A stretch of 64,000 nt of DNA, taken from Bacteroidota bacterium (GTDB taxonomy: Bacteria > Bacteroidota > Bacteroidia > Palsa-948). Both the position numbers and the translations under genes were made by a program. Location of the stretch: the NCBI GenBank assembly GCA_016195025.1, contig JACQAL010000022.1, positions 1 through 64,000 on the forward strand. Reading direction: 5' to 3'. Positions 24,451 to 33,500 of the stretch are shown in pieces (position 1 is the first letter of the stretch; each line of letters opens with the position of its first letter). The notes under the pieces are model-generated. The model had not been told where the DNA came from. It saw only the letters and a list, made by a program, of their open reading frames with translations, and did not search any database.

Positions 24451-24934
24451 TGGGAATGTACTGCGAAAGTTTCAGGTATTGCGCAAGGCCGTTTATAATC
24501 ACCGACCAGAAAAGAACGGACAGCATCAGGAGAAAAATGTTTCTTCCTTTCTTCCGGTAAAAACGGTGAACCATAAAAGTTCCTATGGGAATTGAAATAA
24601 TTAACGGGGTGGTAATGACCAGTCCAAATTCTCCAAATCTCATTTTTGTTCGGATGATAAATTTATTAAGCCAGGTAAATTTTTTTCTTGGTTTATCTTC
24701 TTTTCCGAGCGGCTTGCGGAAAAAATTTATAATCTTCCTCCATCCGTATGCAATCACTTCGCCAATGAAAGTGAAAACAAGAATTCCGATAAATCCTCCA
24801 CCCGTTGAAATAAAAAATGCTTCTCTGAAATTAAATCCCTGCCGTTCGGCTTCAAAAGGCGCAACCACAAATTTTACACTTGCAATCAAAGCTACTTCGA
24901 GAATTTTCAGAAGGTGGATAACATTCGCATCCAT
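24446..24934 (-). CDS. Small integral membrane protein, unknown
   Basis: 162 residues with four likely membrane segments (about 5-25, 38-65, 100-122 and 132-152) and a basic loop (GKEDKPRKKF) in the middle. The segment FGEFGLVITTPLIISIPIG faintly recalls the small multidrug export protein family, but I cannot assign it. It is the last gene of a tight minus-strand run, three bases after upp, so it is co-transcribed with it. Confidence 0.65.
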   Translation of the reverse strand: MDANVIHLLKILEVALIASVKFVVAPFEAERQGFNFREAFFISTGGGFIGILVFTFIGEVIAYGWRKIINFFRKPLGKEDKPRKKFTWLNKFIIRTKMRFGEFGLVITTPLIISIPIGTFMVHRFYRKKGRNIFLLMLSVLFWSVIINGLAQYLKLSQYIPK

Positions 24935-24937
24935 GCA

Positions 24938-25585
24938 TCAGATTTTTTTTCCGAAAGCCAAATCGCCTGCATCGCCTAAACCCGGAACAATATACGCCTG
25001 CGCAGTGAGTTCTTCATCAACTGCACAAGTCCAGATGGAAATATTTGTGGGAAGATTTTTTTTAATGTAATCAATTCCCTGCGCGCTCGCAATCACCGAA
25101 GCAATGTGAATGTGTTTCGGAATTCCGTTTCGCTTCATGGCTTTGTAAACAAGTTCAATCGAAATTCCGGTTGCAAGCATCGGGTCGCAGAGGATTAAAG
25201 TTTTTTCATTTATGTCGGGGGAAGACAAATATTCCACCTGCACATCCCAACTTCCATCCTTATGATGTTTGCGGTAAGCGGAAATAAAAGCGCTCTCGGC
25301 TTTGTCAAAATAATTCAGCATTCCCTGGTGAAAAGGAATTCCAGCGCGAAGAATTGTTGCAATCACGGGTTGTTCATTCAAAACAGAAGCAGGAGAAATT
25401 CCTAGCGGAGTGGTAACTTCAATTTTTTTCCACGCCATCTTCTTGCTGATTTCATACGCGCAGATTTCTCCGCAGCGCTCCAGGTTTTTTCGGAAACGCA
25501 TGGCATCTTTCTGCATTTCCATATCGCGCAATTCCGCAATGAACTGGCTGAGAATTGAATTTTGTTTGCTGAGTTCGTGAATCAT
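24938..25585 (-). CDS. upp: Uracil phosphoribosyltransferase
   Basis: 215 residues. It makes UMP from uracil and PRPP (pyrimidine salvage, cytosol). The PRPP-binding motif LILCDPMLATG is at about residues 130-140, and the family C-terminal signature YIVPGLGDAGDLAFG ends the protein. The length is normal for the family. It starts three bases after the FemAB-like gene and is followed three bases later by a membrane protein, so all are in one transcript. Confidence 0.95.
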   Translation of the reverse strand: MIHELSKQNSILSQFIAELRDMEMQKDAMRFRKNLERCGEICAYEISKKMAWKKIEVTTPLGISPASVLNEQPVIATILRAGIPFHQGMLNYFDKAESAFISAYRKHHKDGSWDVQVEYLSSPDINEKTLILCDPMLATGISIELVYKAMKRNGIPKHIHIASVIASAQGIDYIKKNLPTNISIWTCAVDEELTAQAYIVPGLGDAGDLAFGKKI

Positions 25586-25588
25586 AAT

Positions 25589-26518
25589 TTAACCTTTGAG
25601 CCAGCGTACAAGTTTTGATAAATTATTTTTTCTTATTTGTAAATATACATTTTCCTTCGAGCCAAATCCTTTGTAAAACCGCGCGAGCCCGGGCAAGTTC
25701 GAACCCTCGAAATCCAAAGTCATTTCTTTTCCTGAATGCTGCTGAATAAACTGGTCAATCAAAAAAAACATGCCACCGTTCTTTTTTGCTTCGGCATTTG
25801 TAGCGGAGAAAAGAAAAATAGCACGATTATTTTTAATCAGCCACACAATCCCTGCGCATAATTTATTTTCACCGGTGAATCCTCCCCGTGTTTCTGCATA
25901 ACCTTTTTTAATGCAAGTGTTAATCAGGTTTAGCAGCACCTTGTAATTTTTATCAGTGAGATTTGTAATTTTCTTTCCGGTATTTTTCCGGAATATGGAA
26001 ATTATTTCTTGCGGAGGAATATTTTTCCTAAATGTAATTTTATGCTTCTCCGATTTTTTTATGTTGCGCTTTGTATCCTCGGAAAAATTTTTCCGAAGTA
26101 TTTCATAAGAAGAATTCAAATCAAGTTCAATGTTTATATTTTTTTTTATCTGAAACCCAGAATCCCGATAGCTATCGGGATCAAATGTATTTTGTGTGTT
26201 GAGATACATCTCCATGAATTTATATTGTGAAGGAATTTCTTTCAGAAACTCTTCCACTTTCTCCTTCGATAATTTTTCCGTTGAAAAAACTCCGAGTTGC
26301 TGGGCGAAATATGGCGGGTACAAATATTCTATTCCGTATTTTTTCCTTGCTGTCAGCGGCATGACTGATTTGTAATCATCTTCTATCAAACAGTTCCAGT
26401 TCGGGCAAACAATATCCAGATACCACGAGCAAGCATAAATCAAATTATTTACCGAATGCTCAATGCATTCATCCCATTTTATTTTGTCAATCTCGTTATG
26501 TTTGAGAAACCGAATCAT
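25589..26518 (-). CDS. FemAB-like / GNAT-fold acyltransferase, putative
   Basis: 309 residues from the ATG at 26518, which overlaps the stop of the upstream deacetylase as ATGA, a translational-coupling arrangement that decides the start. The sequence shows the layout of FemAB/FemX-like proteins: an N-terminal domain with YACSWYLD and PPYFAQQLG, and a C-terminal GNAT domain with LCAGIVWLIKNNRAIFLFSA and LDFEGSN.PGLARFYKGFG. Such proteins transfer amino acids or acyl groups to cell-wall or polysaccharide amines. With WecB and a deacetylase upstream, a role in modifying an amino-sugar polymer is possible. Codons near 26162-26181 come from a 20-bp palindrome (residues DPDSYRDSG). Confidence 0.65.
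   Translation of the reverse strand: MIRFLKHNEIDKIKWDECIEHSVNNLIYACSWYLDIVCPNWNCLIEDDYKSVMPLTARKKYGIEYLYPPYFAQQLGVFSTEKLSKEKVEEFLKEIPSQYKFMEMYLNTQNTFDPDSYRDSGFQIKKNINIELDLNSSYEILRKNFSEDTKRNIKKSEKHKITFRKNIPPQEIISIFRKNTGKKITNLTDKNYKVLLNLINTCIKKGYAETRGGFTGENKLCAGIVWLIKNNRAIFLFSATNAEAKKNGGMFFLIDQFIQQHSGKEMTLDFEGSNLPGLARFYKGFGSKENVYLQIRKNNLSKLVRWLKG
26162..26181. repeat. 20-bp perfect palindrome in frame in the FemAB-like gene
   Basis: ATCCCGATAGCTATCGGGAT is a perfect palindrome. As far as I recall, this word is widespread as an intergenic repeat in Bacteroidota. Here it is translated, as part of DPDSYRDSG, between two otherwise family-like segments. Confidence 0.75.
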
Positions 26519-27753
26519 TGCGCAAGTTGAATTATTTTTTCGTAAACATCTTTCCATCCTTTCCATTCGCGCCAGTCACTCAGCGTTTCATTATGCCAGA
26601 TGGAAATAAATTCTCCGTTCACATTTTTTATTTCCTGAATAATTGCTTTTACTTTTTCCAGTGCCTGTTCGGGAGAAAGTTTTAAATAATTATTCAATGT
26701 GCCGTCCATCACTGCGAACGGATGGATGATGAGATTTGTTTCTTCTTCTTTTTCCAAATCATACCATTTATAGGGCGTACAAATGCCCGCACGAAAACCA
26801 ATTTCATCCGCAAAGCCCATGGTAAAATCATCCGTAATCCCCGAAGCGATTAAGTTTTGGTATGTCTGCGGAAATTTTAAAATCAAAAAATGCTGGCGGC
26901 TTTTAATAATTTCCTTTCCGGAAATCTTCTTCAACCTTTCTTTTTCAATTGAAATCTTTTCCGGATTTTTATTTGAAGCAAACGAAGGATGAATTCCTAA
27001 TGCATAACTTTGCGAAATATTTTTTATCAGCGCTTGCATCAACGGATTTGTATGCGGAAGATTTTTATCATTCTCCGCCCAATCACCGAGAAGAAAAAAA
27101 TAAACCGGCTTCAGATGATATTTTTTATGAAGAGAAAATTGAAAATCGTATGTATCATACGGATCTTTTTCTTTTCCGGATAAAACATTTTTTCTTTTTG
27201 CAAAATCTTCTTTATCCGATTTTGAAATGGCGCGCGCATAACCGCCAAGAGTTCTTGTAAAACTTTTTCCTTTATATGCATACGCATTATCTATATCAAT
27301 ACTCGGCTGATAAGAATATTTTTTTTCAGGGAAATTAAAATCTGAATATCGCTCAGAGATTTTTTTTTGAATTTCTTTTGCAGACAGATTTACAGTTGGC
27401 TTGTGAAGAAGATTGTAAGAAAAAGATTTCTTAGCAGAAAATCGCCCATATTTATCCGCTTCGAAAGGAAGATATTCTTCATAGCGGGTTGTGAGAAAAA
27501 AAGCAAGAGCAAAATTGTCTGAAGGGAGTTGAAAAATATTTCTAATCCCATTTTCAAAAAGCAAATCTTCACTTTGAAAAAATAATTCATCTGCAATGGG
27601 TTTTTTCGTGTAGGAGATTTTTGCTTCATCATACGTTTTAAATTTTTCCGCATCCGTTGTAATTTCAAATTCAATTTCCAAAACAGTTTTGAAAATTAAA
27701 TTGAACGTATAGCGAATCCGGCTGGTAATCTGATGTGTGTAGAGGAGCAGCAT
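26515..27753 (-). CDS. Polysaccharide deacetylase-like protein (DUF7033-type N-terminus)
   Basis: 412 residues. The N-terminal third (about 1-130) matches the domain that precedes NodB-like deacetylase domains in Bacteroidota (YTHQITSRIRYTFNLIF... FFLTTRYEEYL). The second part contains IDIDNAYAYKGK, LGIHPSFASN and AGICTPYKWYD, which fit metal-binding and substrate motifs of NodB-fold enzymes, though the canonical TFDD is replaced by DIDN. It probably removes acyl groups from a surface polysaccharide. It lies 18 bases after wecB, and its TGA overlaps the next ATG. Membership is fairly sure, substrate unknown. Confidence 0.7.
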   Translation of the reverse strand: MLLLYTHQITSRIRYTFNLIFKTVLEIEFEITTDAEKFKTYDEAKISYTKKPIADELFFQSEDLLFENGIRNIFQLPSDNFALAFFLTTRYEEYLPFEADKYGRFSAKKSFSYNLLHKPTVNLSAKEIQKKISERYSDFNFPEKKYSYQPSIDIDNAYAYKGKSFTRTLGGYARAISKSDKEDFAKRKNVLSGKEKDPYDTYDFQFSLHKKYHLKPVYFFLLGDWAENDKNLPHTNPLMQALIKNISQSYALGIHPSFASNKNPEKISIEKERLKKISGKEIIKSRQHFLILKFPQTYQNLIASGITDDFTMGFADEIGFRAGICTPYKWYDLEKEEETNLIIHPFAVMDGTLNNYLKLSPEQALEKVKAIIQEIKNVNGEFISIWHNETLSDWREWKGWKDVYEKIIQLAQ

Positions 27754-27771
27754 TTCCCTGTTGAACGCAGA

Positions 27772-28923
27772 TTACTTGGAAAAATTTTTCACAATCTCTC
27801 CGCAGATAAATTCTGACGCGTGTCCGTCTCCAAAAATCGGAGGGAACGAAAGATTTTTTTTATTCTTGAACTGCGTAAAAGCAAATTGAATTTTCTTTTC
27901 ATCCACATCGGTGATGATTGCCGTTCCGCTTTCCACCAGTTCCACCCATTCGGTTTCGGGGCGAAGAATAATGCAGGGCTTGCGGAAGAAAAAAGATTCT
28001 TTCTGCACTCCGCCTGAATCGGTACAAACCAACATGCAGTTTTTTTCCAGCACAATCATTTCCAAAAAAGAAGCGGGAGGCATCAACACAAAATTATTGT
28101 TGGAACGAATGGCTTCAAACACTTCCTGCTTCAGATTGCTTTGCAGCGCTTTTGATGTGCGCGGATGAAGCGGCAAAACAATTTTCAGTTTATTTTCCAG
28201 AGAAATTTTATTCAGCGAGAGAAAAACGGAAGCGAAACGTTCGGGGTCATCTGTATTATTATTTCTATGAATAGTTGCAAGAATAAAATTTCCCTGAGAC
28301 AATCCATATTGATTTATTATATCCGATTTTTTTTCGGCAAGTTCGGAAAAATAAATTGCGTTATCATACATGATATCTCCGCAATGAAAAATTTTCGGAT
28401 TGTCTGCCGTATAAGGCCGCTGGTTAAATTCGGGAAAACCTTCCTTCAAAAGATTTTTATATCCTTTTTTCGTAGGAGAAAATAAAAGCGTGGAGCAGTG
28501 GTCGCAAAGAATGCGGTTGATTTCTTCGGGCATGGATTTGTTGAACGAACGCAAGCCCGCTTCAATGTGCACAACAGGAACATGAATTTTCACAGCGGCA
28601 ATTGTGCCTGAAAGAGTTGAATTGGTGTCGCCATATAAAACAACGCAATCCGGTTTTTCTTTCAGAAGCAATTCTTCAATTCCGGAAATCATAGTGGCAG
28701 TTTGCTTTCCGTGCGAATCGGAACCAACCTGCAAATTATAATTCTCATGAGGAATTTGCATTTCCTCGAAGAACACGCGCGACATATTATCATCGTAATG
28801 CTGGCCGGTGTGTACAATTATTTCCTGAATCTTATCAGAAAATTTATTCCGGATAGCGCGACTCAATGCGGCTGCTTTGATAAATTGCGGACGCGCGCCA
28901 ATGACTGTGAGAATTTTTATCAT
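27772..28923 (-). CDS. wecB: UDP-N-acetylglucosamine 2-epimerase, non-hydrolysing
   Basis: 383 residues. It interconverts UDP-GlcNAc and UDP-ManNAc, precursors for surface polysaccharides. Signatures are ILTVIGARPQFIKAAALS at the N-terminus, HTGQHYDDNMS, VVLYGDTNSTLSG, HIEAGLRSFNKSMPEEINR and CTDSGGVQKESFF near the C-terminus. The length is typical. It heads a minus-strand run with a polysaccharide deacetylase and a FemAB-like protein, which supports a role in an amino-sugar polymer. The start follows AT-rich DNA carrying TTCGTA-type words, with no clean promoter box. Confidence 0.95.
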   Translation of the reverse strand: MIKILTVIGARPQFIKAAALSRAIRNKFSDKIQEIIVHTGQHYDDNMSRVFFEEMQIPHENYNLQVGSDSHGKQTATMISGIEELLLKEKPDCVVLYGDTNSTLSGTIAAVKIHVPVVHIEAGLRSFNKSMPEEINRILCDHCSTLLFSPTKKGYKNLLKEGFPEFNQRPYTADNPKIFHCGDIMYDNAIYFSELAEKKSDIINQYGLSQGNFILATIHRNNNTDDPERFASVFLSLNKISLENKLKIVLPLHPRTSKALQSNLKQEVFEAIRSNNNFVLMPPASFLEMIVLEKNCMLVCTDSGGVQKESFFFRKPCIILRPETEWVELVESGTAIITDVDEKKIQFAFTQFKNKKNLSFPPIFGDGHASEFICGEIVKNFSK

Positions 28924-28925
28924 TT

Positions 28926-29025
28926 ACAAAATACGAATTGAGTACGAATATAGCAATGAAAATAAAGTCGGCAATTTGTATTGGCTGTAATTCGTAGGTT
29001 CGTACAGATTCGTTTTTCGTAGATT
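28926..29025. repeat. Inverted pair of TTCGTA-type repeats between wecB and radC
   Basis: Left part (28926-28951): words of the type ATACGAATT and AGTACGAATA in reverse orientation. Right part (28985-29025): AATTCGTAGGTTCGTACAG followed by ATTCGTTTTTCGTAGATT (29008-29025), which overlaps the radC stop codon. The right part aligns with the copies at 37315-37351 and 57783-57818. The gap has no gene. Confidence 0.6.
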
Positions 29026-29725
29026 ACATCATGCCTTCATCTGCAAAACTGAAATAACCGGTATCGGTAATAATCACATGGTCGAGAATTGGAATTTCAA
29101 GAAATGCTCCCGCCTCTTTAATTTTTTTTGTAAGTGAAATATCTTCTGAACTTGGTTTCAGATTTCCCGAAGGATGATTATGGCAAAGCACAATGGAACT
29201 TGCCTGGTAAGATAAAGCTGTTTTGAAAATTATTTTCGGGTCAACCACCGTTCCTGAGATGCCGCCTTTGCTTACGTTTTCTTTTTTGATAAGAAGATTT
29301 GTTCTGTTCAGAAGCAGAATATGAAATTCTTCGTGCGGCAAATCCAGAAACAAGGGGCGAAAAATTTCATAAATGTCTTTGCTCGAAATAATTTTTTCGC
29401 GTTTCGCTGCGTCAGTTTCCTTTCTTCTTCTTCCGAGTTCGAGAGCCGCGACAATTGAAATTGCTTTTGCCTCTCCGATTCCGTTAAACCTCATTAAATC
29501 CTGAACGGAAAGTTTTGCGAGTTCGTTTAAATTATTATTCGCGAGTTCAGCAAGAATTCTTTTTGAAAGTTCAACCGCAGATTCTTTTTTTGTGCCAGAG
29601 CCGATGAGAATGGCAATGAGTTCGGCATCGGTGAGAACATGTCTTCCTTTCAGCAAAAGTTTTTCTCGCGGACGGTCTTCTTCCGCCCAACTTTTTATTG
29701 AAAATGATTTTTCAACTTCTTCCAT
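29024..29725 (-). CDS. radC: RadC-family JAB1/MPN domain protein
   Basis: 233 residues. The N-terminal helix-hairpin-helix-like region (about 15-100, with RPREKLLLKGRHVLTDAELIAILIGSG and FNGIGEAKAISI) is followed by the JAMM metal site: a Glu in FHILLLNR context and CHNHPSGNLKPSSEDISL, the H-x-HPSG-x3-PS-x2-D motif. RadC proteins are common, but a role in DNA repair is not firmly established. The length is normal. It lies after rpsT on the same strand, separated by an intrinsic terminator, so it probably has its own promoter. Confidence 0.93.
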   Translation of the reverse strand: MEEVEKSFSIKSWAEEDRPREKLLLKGRHVLTDAELIAILIGSGTKKESAVELSKRILAELANNNLNELAKLSVQDLMRFNGIGEAKAISIVAALELGRRRKETDAAKREKIISSKDIYEIFRPLFLDLPHEEFHILLLNRTNLLIKKENVSKGGISGTVVDPKIIFKTALSYQASSIVLCHNHPSGNLKPSSEDISLTKKIKEAGAFLEIPILDHVIITDTGYFSFADEGMM

Positions 29726-29742
29726 GACTTGGCTAAAACAAA

Positions 29743-29766
29743 AAATCCCGCTGTGTTGCGGGATTT
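29743..29766 (-). terminator. Intrinsic terminator after rpsT
   Basis: A 9-bp perfect stem (AAATCCCGC / GCGGGATTT) with a 6-base loop. T-runs occur on both sides, so it could work in both directions. It sits 18 bases after the rpsT stop. Confidence 0.85.
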
Positions 29767-29784
29767 TTTTCTATGAATCATTTT

Positions 29785-30039
29785 TTATTTCAAAGCATTA
29801 ACGTGCTTCGCCAGTTTCGATTTGAGATTTGCCGCTTTGTTCTTATGAATAAGATTGCTCTTGGCAAGTTTATCAAGAAGCGAACTTGCTTTTATATATT
29901 CTTCGGAAGCGGTTTTTTTATCCTTATTCGTACGAATTTTTTTTAGGATTGCTTTCACTGCGTTTTTGCGAATGCGGTTGCGCCCGCGTTTTGCTTCGCT
30001 CGCACGGTTGCGTTTTTCTGCTGACTTATGTGTTGCCAT
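29785..30039 (-). CDS. rpsT: 30S ribosomal protein S20
   Basis: 84 residues, strongly basic, with the family start HKSAEKRNRASEAKRGRNR and the end LKSKLAKHVNAL. S20 binds 16S rRNA in the small subunit. The gene has its own TATCTTTG box 22 bases upstream and a terminator after it, so it is a single-gene unit. Confidence 0.96.
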   Translation of the reverse strand: MATHKSAEKRNRASEAKRGRNRIRKNAVKAILKKIRTNKDKKTASEEYIKASSLLDKLAKSNLIHKNKAANLKSKLAKHVNALK

Positions 30040-30061
30040 TTTTATTTTTAATTAAGGGATG

Positions 30062-30069
30062 CAAAGATA
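30062..30069 (-). promoter_or_regulatory. Promoter -7 box TATCTTTG for rpsT
   Basis: An exact TAnnTTTG match on the minus strand, 22 bases before the rpsT ATG. Confidence 0.6.
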
Positions 30070-30098
30070 GAAACATTTCATTTCCCTTAGCGAAAAGA

Positions 30099-30416
30099 TT
30101 AAAGTTGTGCTTTCAATTTCCCTTCCAGCACAGGTTTGGGAACTGCTCCCACTTGCCTATCTACCAACTGCCCGTTTTTAAAAAAGAGAAGAGTAGGAAT
30201 GCTGCGGATTCCGAATTTCATAGAAACATTCGGGTTGAAATCAACATTTAATTTTCCGACAACGGCTTTGCCGTCATATTCTTTTGCGAGTTCTTCCACA
30301 ATCGGACCCACCATTCGGCATGGCCCACACCATTCTGCCCATAAATCTACGAGCACAGGTTTATCTGATTTGAGAACTACCTCGTCAAAGTTTGCGTCTG
30401 TGATTTCTACTGCCAT
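30099..30416 (-). CDS. trxA: Thioredoxin
   Basis: 105 residues. A cytosolic thiol-disulfide reductant with the active site WAEWCGPCRM (Cys30 and Cys33), the cis-Pro in SIPTLLFF and FKNGQLVDRQVGAVPK in the C-terminal half. There is no signal peptide. The length is typical. A TAAATTTG box at 30465-30472 on the minus strand could drive it. Confidence 0.95.
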   Translation of the reverse strand: MAVEITDANFDEVVLKSDKPVLVDLWAEWCGPCRMVGPIVEELAKEYDGKAVVGKLNVDFNPNVSMKFGIRSIPTLLFFKNGQLVDRQVGAVPKPVLEGKLKAQL

Positions 30417-30464
30417 AAAAAAGAAATTATAAATTAAAAATTATGAATTATAGATTTAGTAATA

Positions 30465-30472
30465 CAAATTTA
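30465..30472 (-). promoter_or_regulatory. Possible -7 box TAAATTTG for trxA
   Basis: An exact TAnnTTTG match 48 bases before the trxA ATG on the minus strand. The surrounding 30417-30500 is an AT-rich stutter of AATTATAAATTAAAAATTATGAATT-like words, so a chance match cannot be excluded. Confidence 0.35.
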
Positions 30473-30531
30473 AGATTTCTAAATTGAGAGTCAAGAATTC
30501 TGCCATCAATTTTTCTATGACGGACTGTCTG

Positions 30532-33500
30532 CTAATTTAATTTAAAGGTCACATTCGGCAGGTTCTGAATTGTATTCAAGAATGAATTGTCAGGATTTAT
30601 TCTCACTCTGCGCGAAGGCATGCTCACCTGGATTCCTTCTTCCGAATCCATGATTTGAATTTTCAGCGTGCAGGTTCCTTGTTTCTTTTTGATATTTTCC
30701 TTTACAATATTTTCTAAATCCGCTATGAATTTTTCTGAAACTTCCGTAATCGGAATGTTGAGCGTGATGGACTTCAGCATTTTCTCGCGAAGGTCTGAGA
30801 GTAATTGTACGTGTGTGATTTTAAATTCCACCAAATCGGAATTGTTCCAGCGCTCCTGCACTTTTCCGCGCACGTATACGAAATATCCAAGCGAAAGATA
30901 ACCTTTGAATTTTATATAATCATCTCCGAATAAAACAAACGGGAATGAATCGTGATAATCTTCAAGCGTGAAATTTCCAAAGGGCTTGTTGTTTTTTGAT
31001 AAGCGATGCTGTACATCCGAAATCATTCCGCCAAAGAAAAATTCTTTTCCTTTGTGCTTTTCCATATCGCGCAATTCCGAAAGTTTGTTCTTGCAAAAAG
31101 TTTCGACTTCCAAACGGTAATTATCCAGCGGATGTCCCGAAAGATAAAATCCAATCACATCGCGCTCAAATTTCAGTTGAACTAAATTTCCCCACGGCTC
31201 CGTCTGCGGAATTTTTGGTTCGGGAATTTGCGCTTCGGCAGAATCTCCAAACAGAGAAGTATGCGCTCCCATTTTTGATTCCTGGAAACGCGAGCCCCAT
31301 TTCAGAAGCATTTCGATAAAAGTAATTTCATCTTTATCTTTAGTAAGATAAGCTCCCCTATGAAGTTCAAACGAATCCAACGCGCCCGAGTAAATCAAAC
31401 TCTCAAAAGTTTTTTTATTTGCCGAGCGAAGATTTACACGCTTTACAAAATCAAAAATGTTTTTGTACGAACCGTTTTCTCTTTCCTTCACGATTGCCTG
31501 CACTGCCGCTTCGCCAACTCCTTTCACTGCGCCAAGCCCGAAACGGATTTCACCTTTTTTGTTCACCGAAAATTTATACTGCGATTCATTCACATCGGGA
31601 CCGAGAACGGGAATTCCCATCCTGCGCGCTTCTTCCATAAAAAAAGTAATCTTGTCAATGTTGGCGAGCGAATGCGTGAGCACTGCCGACATATATTCCG
31701 CAGGGAAATGCGCTTTGAGATACGCAGTTTGAAACGCCAAGAGCGCATAACAGGTAGAGTGAGATTTGTTGAATGCATATTGCGCGAACTTTTCCCAGTC
31801 AATCCAGATTGCATTTAGTTTGTCTTCCGGAATTTTATTTGCTTTTCCTCCTTCCAGAAATTTTCCTTTCATCTTATCGAGCACCGACTTTTGCTTTTTC
31901 CCCATTGCTTTTCTAAGCACATCTGCATCTCCTTTCGTGAAGCCCCCAAGTTTTTGCGAAAGCAACATCACTTGTTCCTGATAAACAGTAATGCCATACG
32001 TCTCTTTCAGAATTTCTTCCATCTGCGGAAGGTCATATGTAATTTTTTCTCGTCCGTGCTTTCTCGCTATGTAATTCTGGATGTATGCCATCGGTCCGGG
32101 ACGATACAAAGCGTTCATCGCAATCAAATCATCAAACTTATCAGGACGTAAATCTTTCAAATGCTTTTGCATTCCTGCCGACTCGAACTGAAAAGTTCCG
32201 TTTGTTTCACCGCGCTGATAGAGTTCAAAAGTTTTTTTATCGTCAAGGGGAATTTCATCAATATTAATTTTCACTCCGTGATTTTCTTCGATGAGTTGTA
32301 ATGCATCGCGAATAATCGTGAGCGTTTTTAATCCAAGGAAATCCATTTTGATTACGCCCGCGTCTTCCACAACCGTTCCCTCATATTGCGTAACATAAAG
32401 TTCATTGTCTTTTGCTGTGGCGATGGGAATAATTTCCGCTAAATCTTTTGGCGCAATAATAATTCCTGCCGCGTGCACGCCCACGTTCCGCACTGAACCT
32501 TCGAGCACGATGGCTTCCTGCAAAACTTTTCCTTTTAAATCATCGCCCTTGAAATATTCCCGAAGTTTTTTTGCCGATTCAATTTCATCCGAAGAAAGAT
32601 TTTCTTTTTCTTTATCCACCAAACTTCCTTCACCGCCAAGCGGAGCGTTAATTAATCTGTTGAGCGAAACTCCGGGACGTTCCGGAACAAGTTTGGTGAG
32701 AAAGTTTGCCTGGTCGAGAGGCAAATCCAAAACGCGCGCGACATCTTTGATGCTCGTCTTTGCCGCCATTGTGCCGTAGGTAATAATCTGCGCGACTTGG
32801 TTCTTGCCATATTTTTCCACCACGTAATCCAAAACTTTCTGCCGTCCTTCATCGTCAAAGTCCGTATCAATATCGGGCATTGATTTTCTTTCGGGGTTCA
32901 GAAATCTTTCAAAGAGCAAATTATATTTGAGCGGATCAATGTTGGTGATGCCGGTGCAGTACGCGACAATGGAACCCGCAGCACTTCCTCTTCCCGGACC
33001 AATCAGCACACCCAAATCTCTTCCGGCTTTTATAAAATCTGCAACAATTAAAAAATATCCTGCGAAACCCATTGTCTTCACCGTGAAGAGTTCGAAGTTC
33101 AAACGCTCTTCCACTTCCAGATAAATTTCTTTGTAGCGTTCTTTCGCGCCTTCAAATGCGAGATGCTTTAAGTAATCATCCTGTGAAGAAAATTTTTTCG
33201 GAATCACAAAATTCGGAAGAAGAATATCCTGCTTGAGTTTCAGCGGTTCGATTTTATCAACGATGGCGTTGGTGTTATCAATCGCTTCGGGCACATCGCT
33301 GAAGAGTTCAGTCATTTCTTTCGTTGACTTAAAATAAAACTGGTCGTTGAAGAACGCAAAACGTTTTCCTTTTTTATTCAGCGTATCATCATCGTCAAAA
33401 TCTTTTGCGGAAGGAGTGCTTTGCTTTTCGCCTGTGTTTATGCAGAGCAAGATATCGTGCGCGTTATAATTTTCCACATTTACATAGTGAGAATCGTTGG

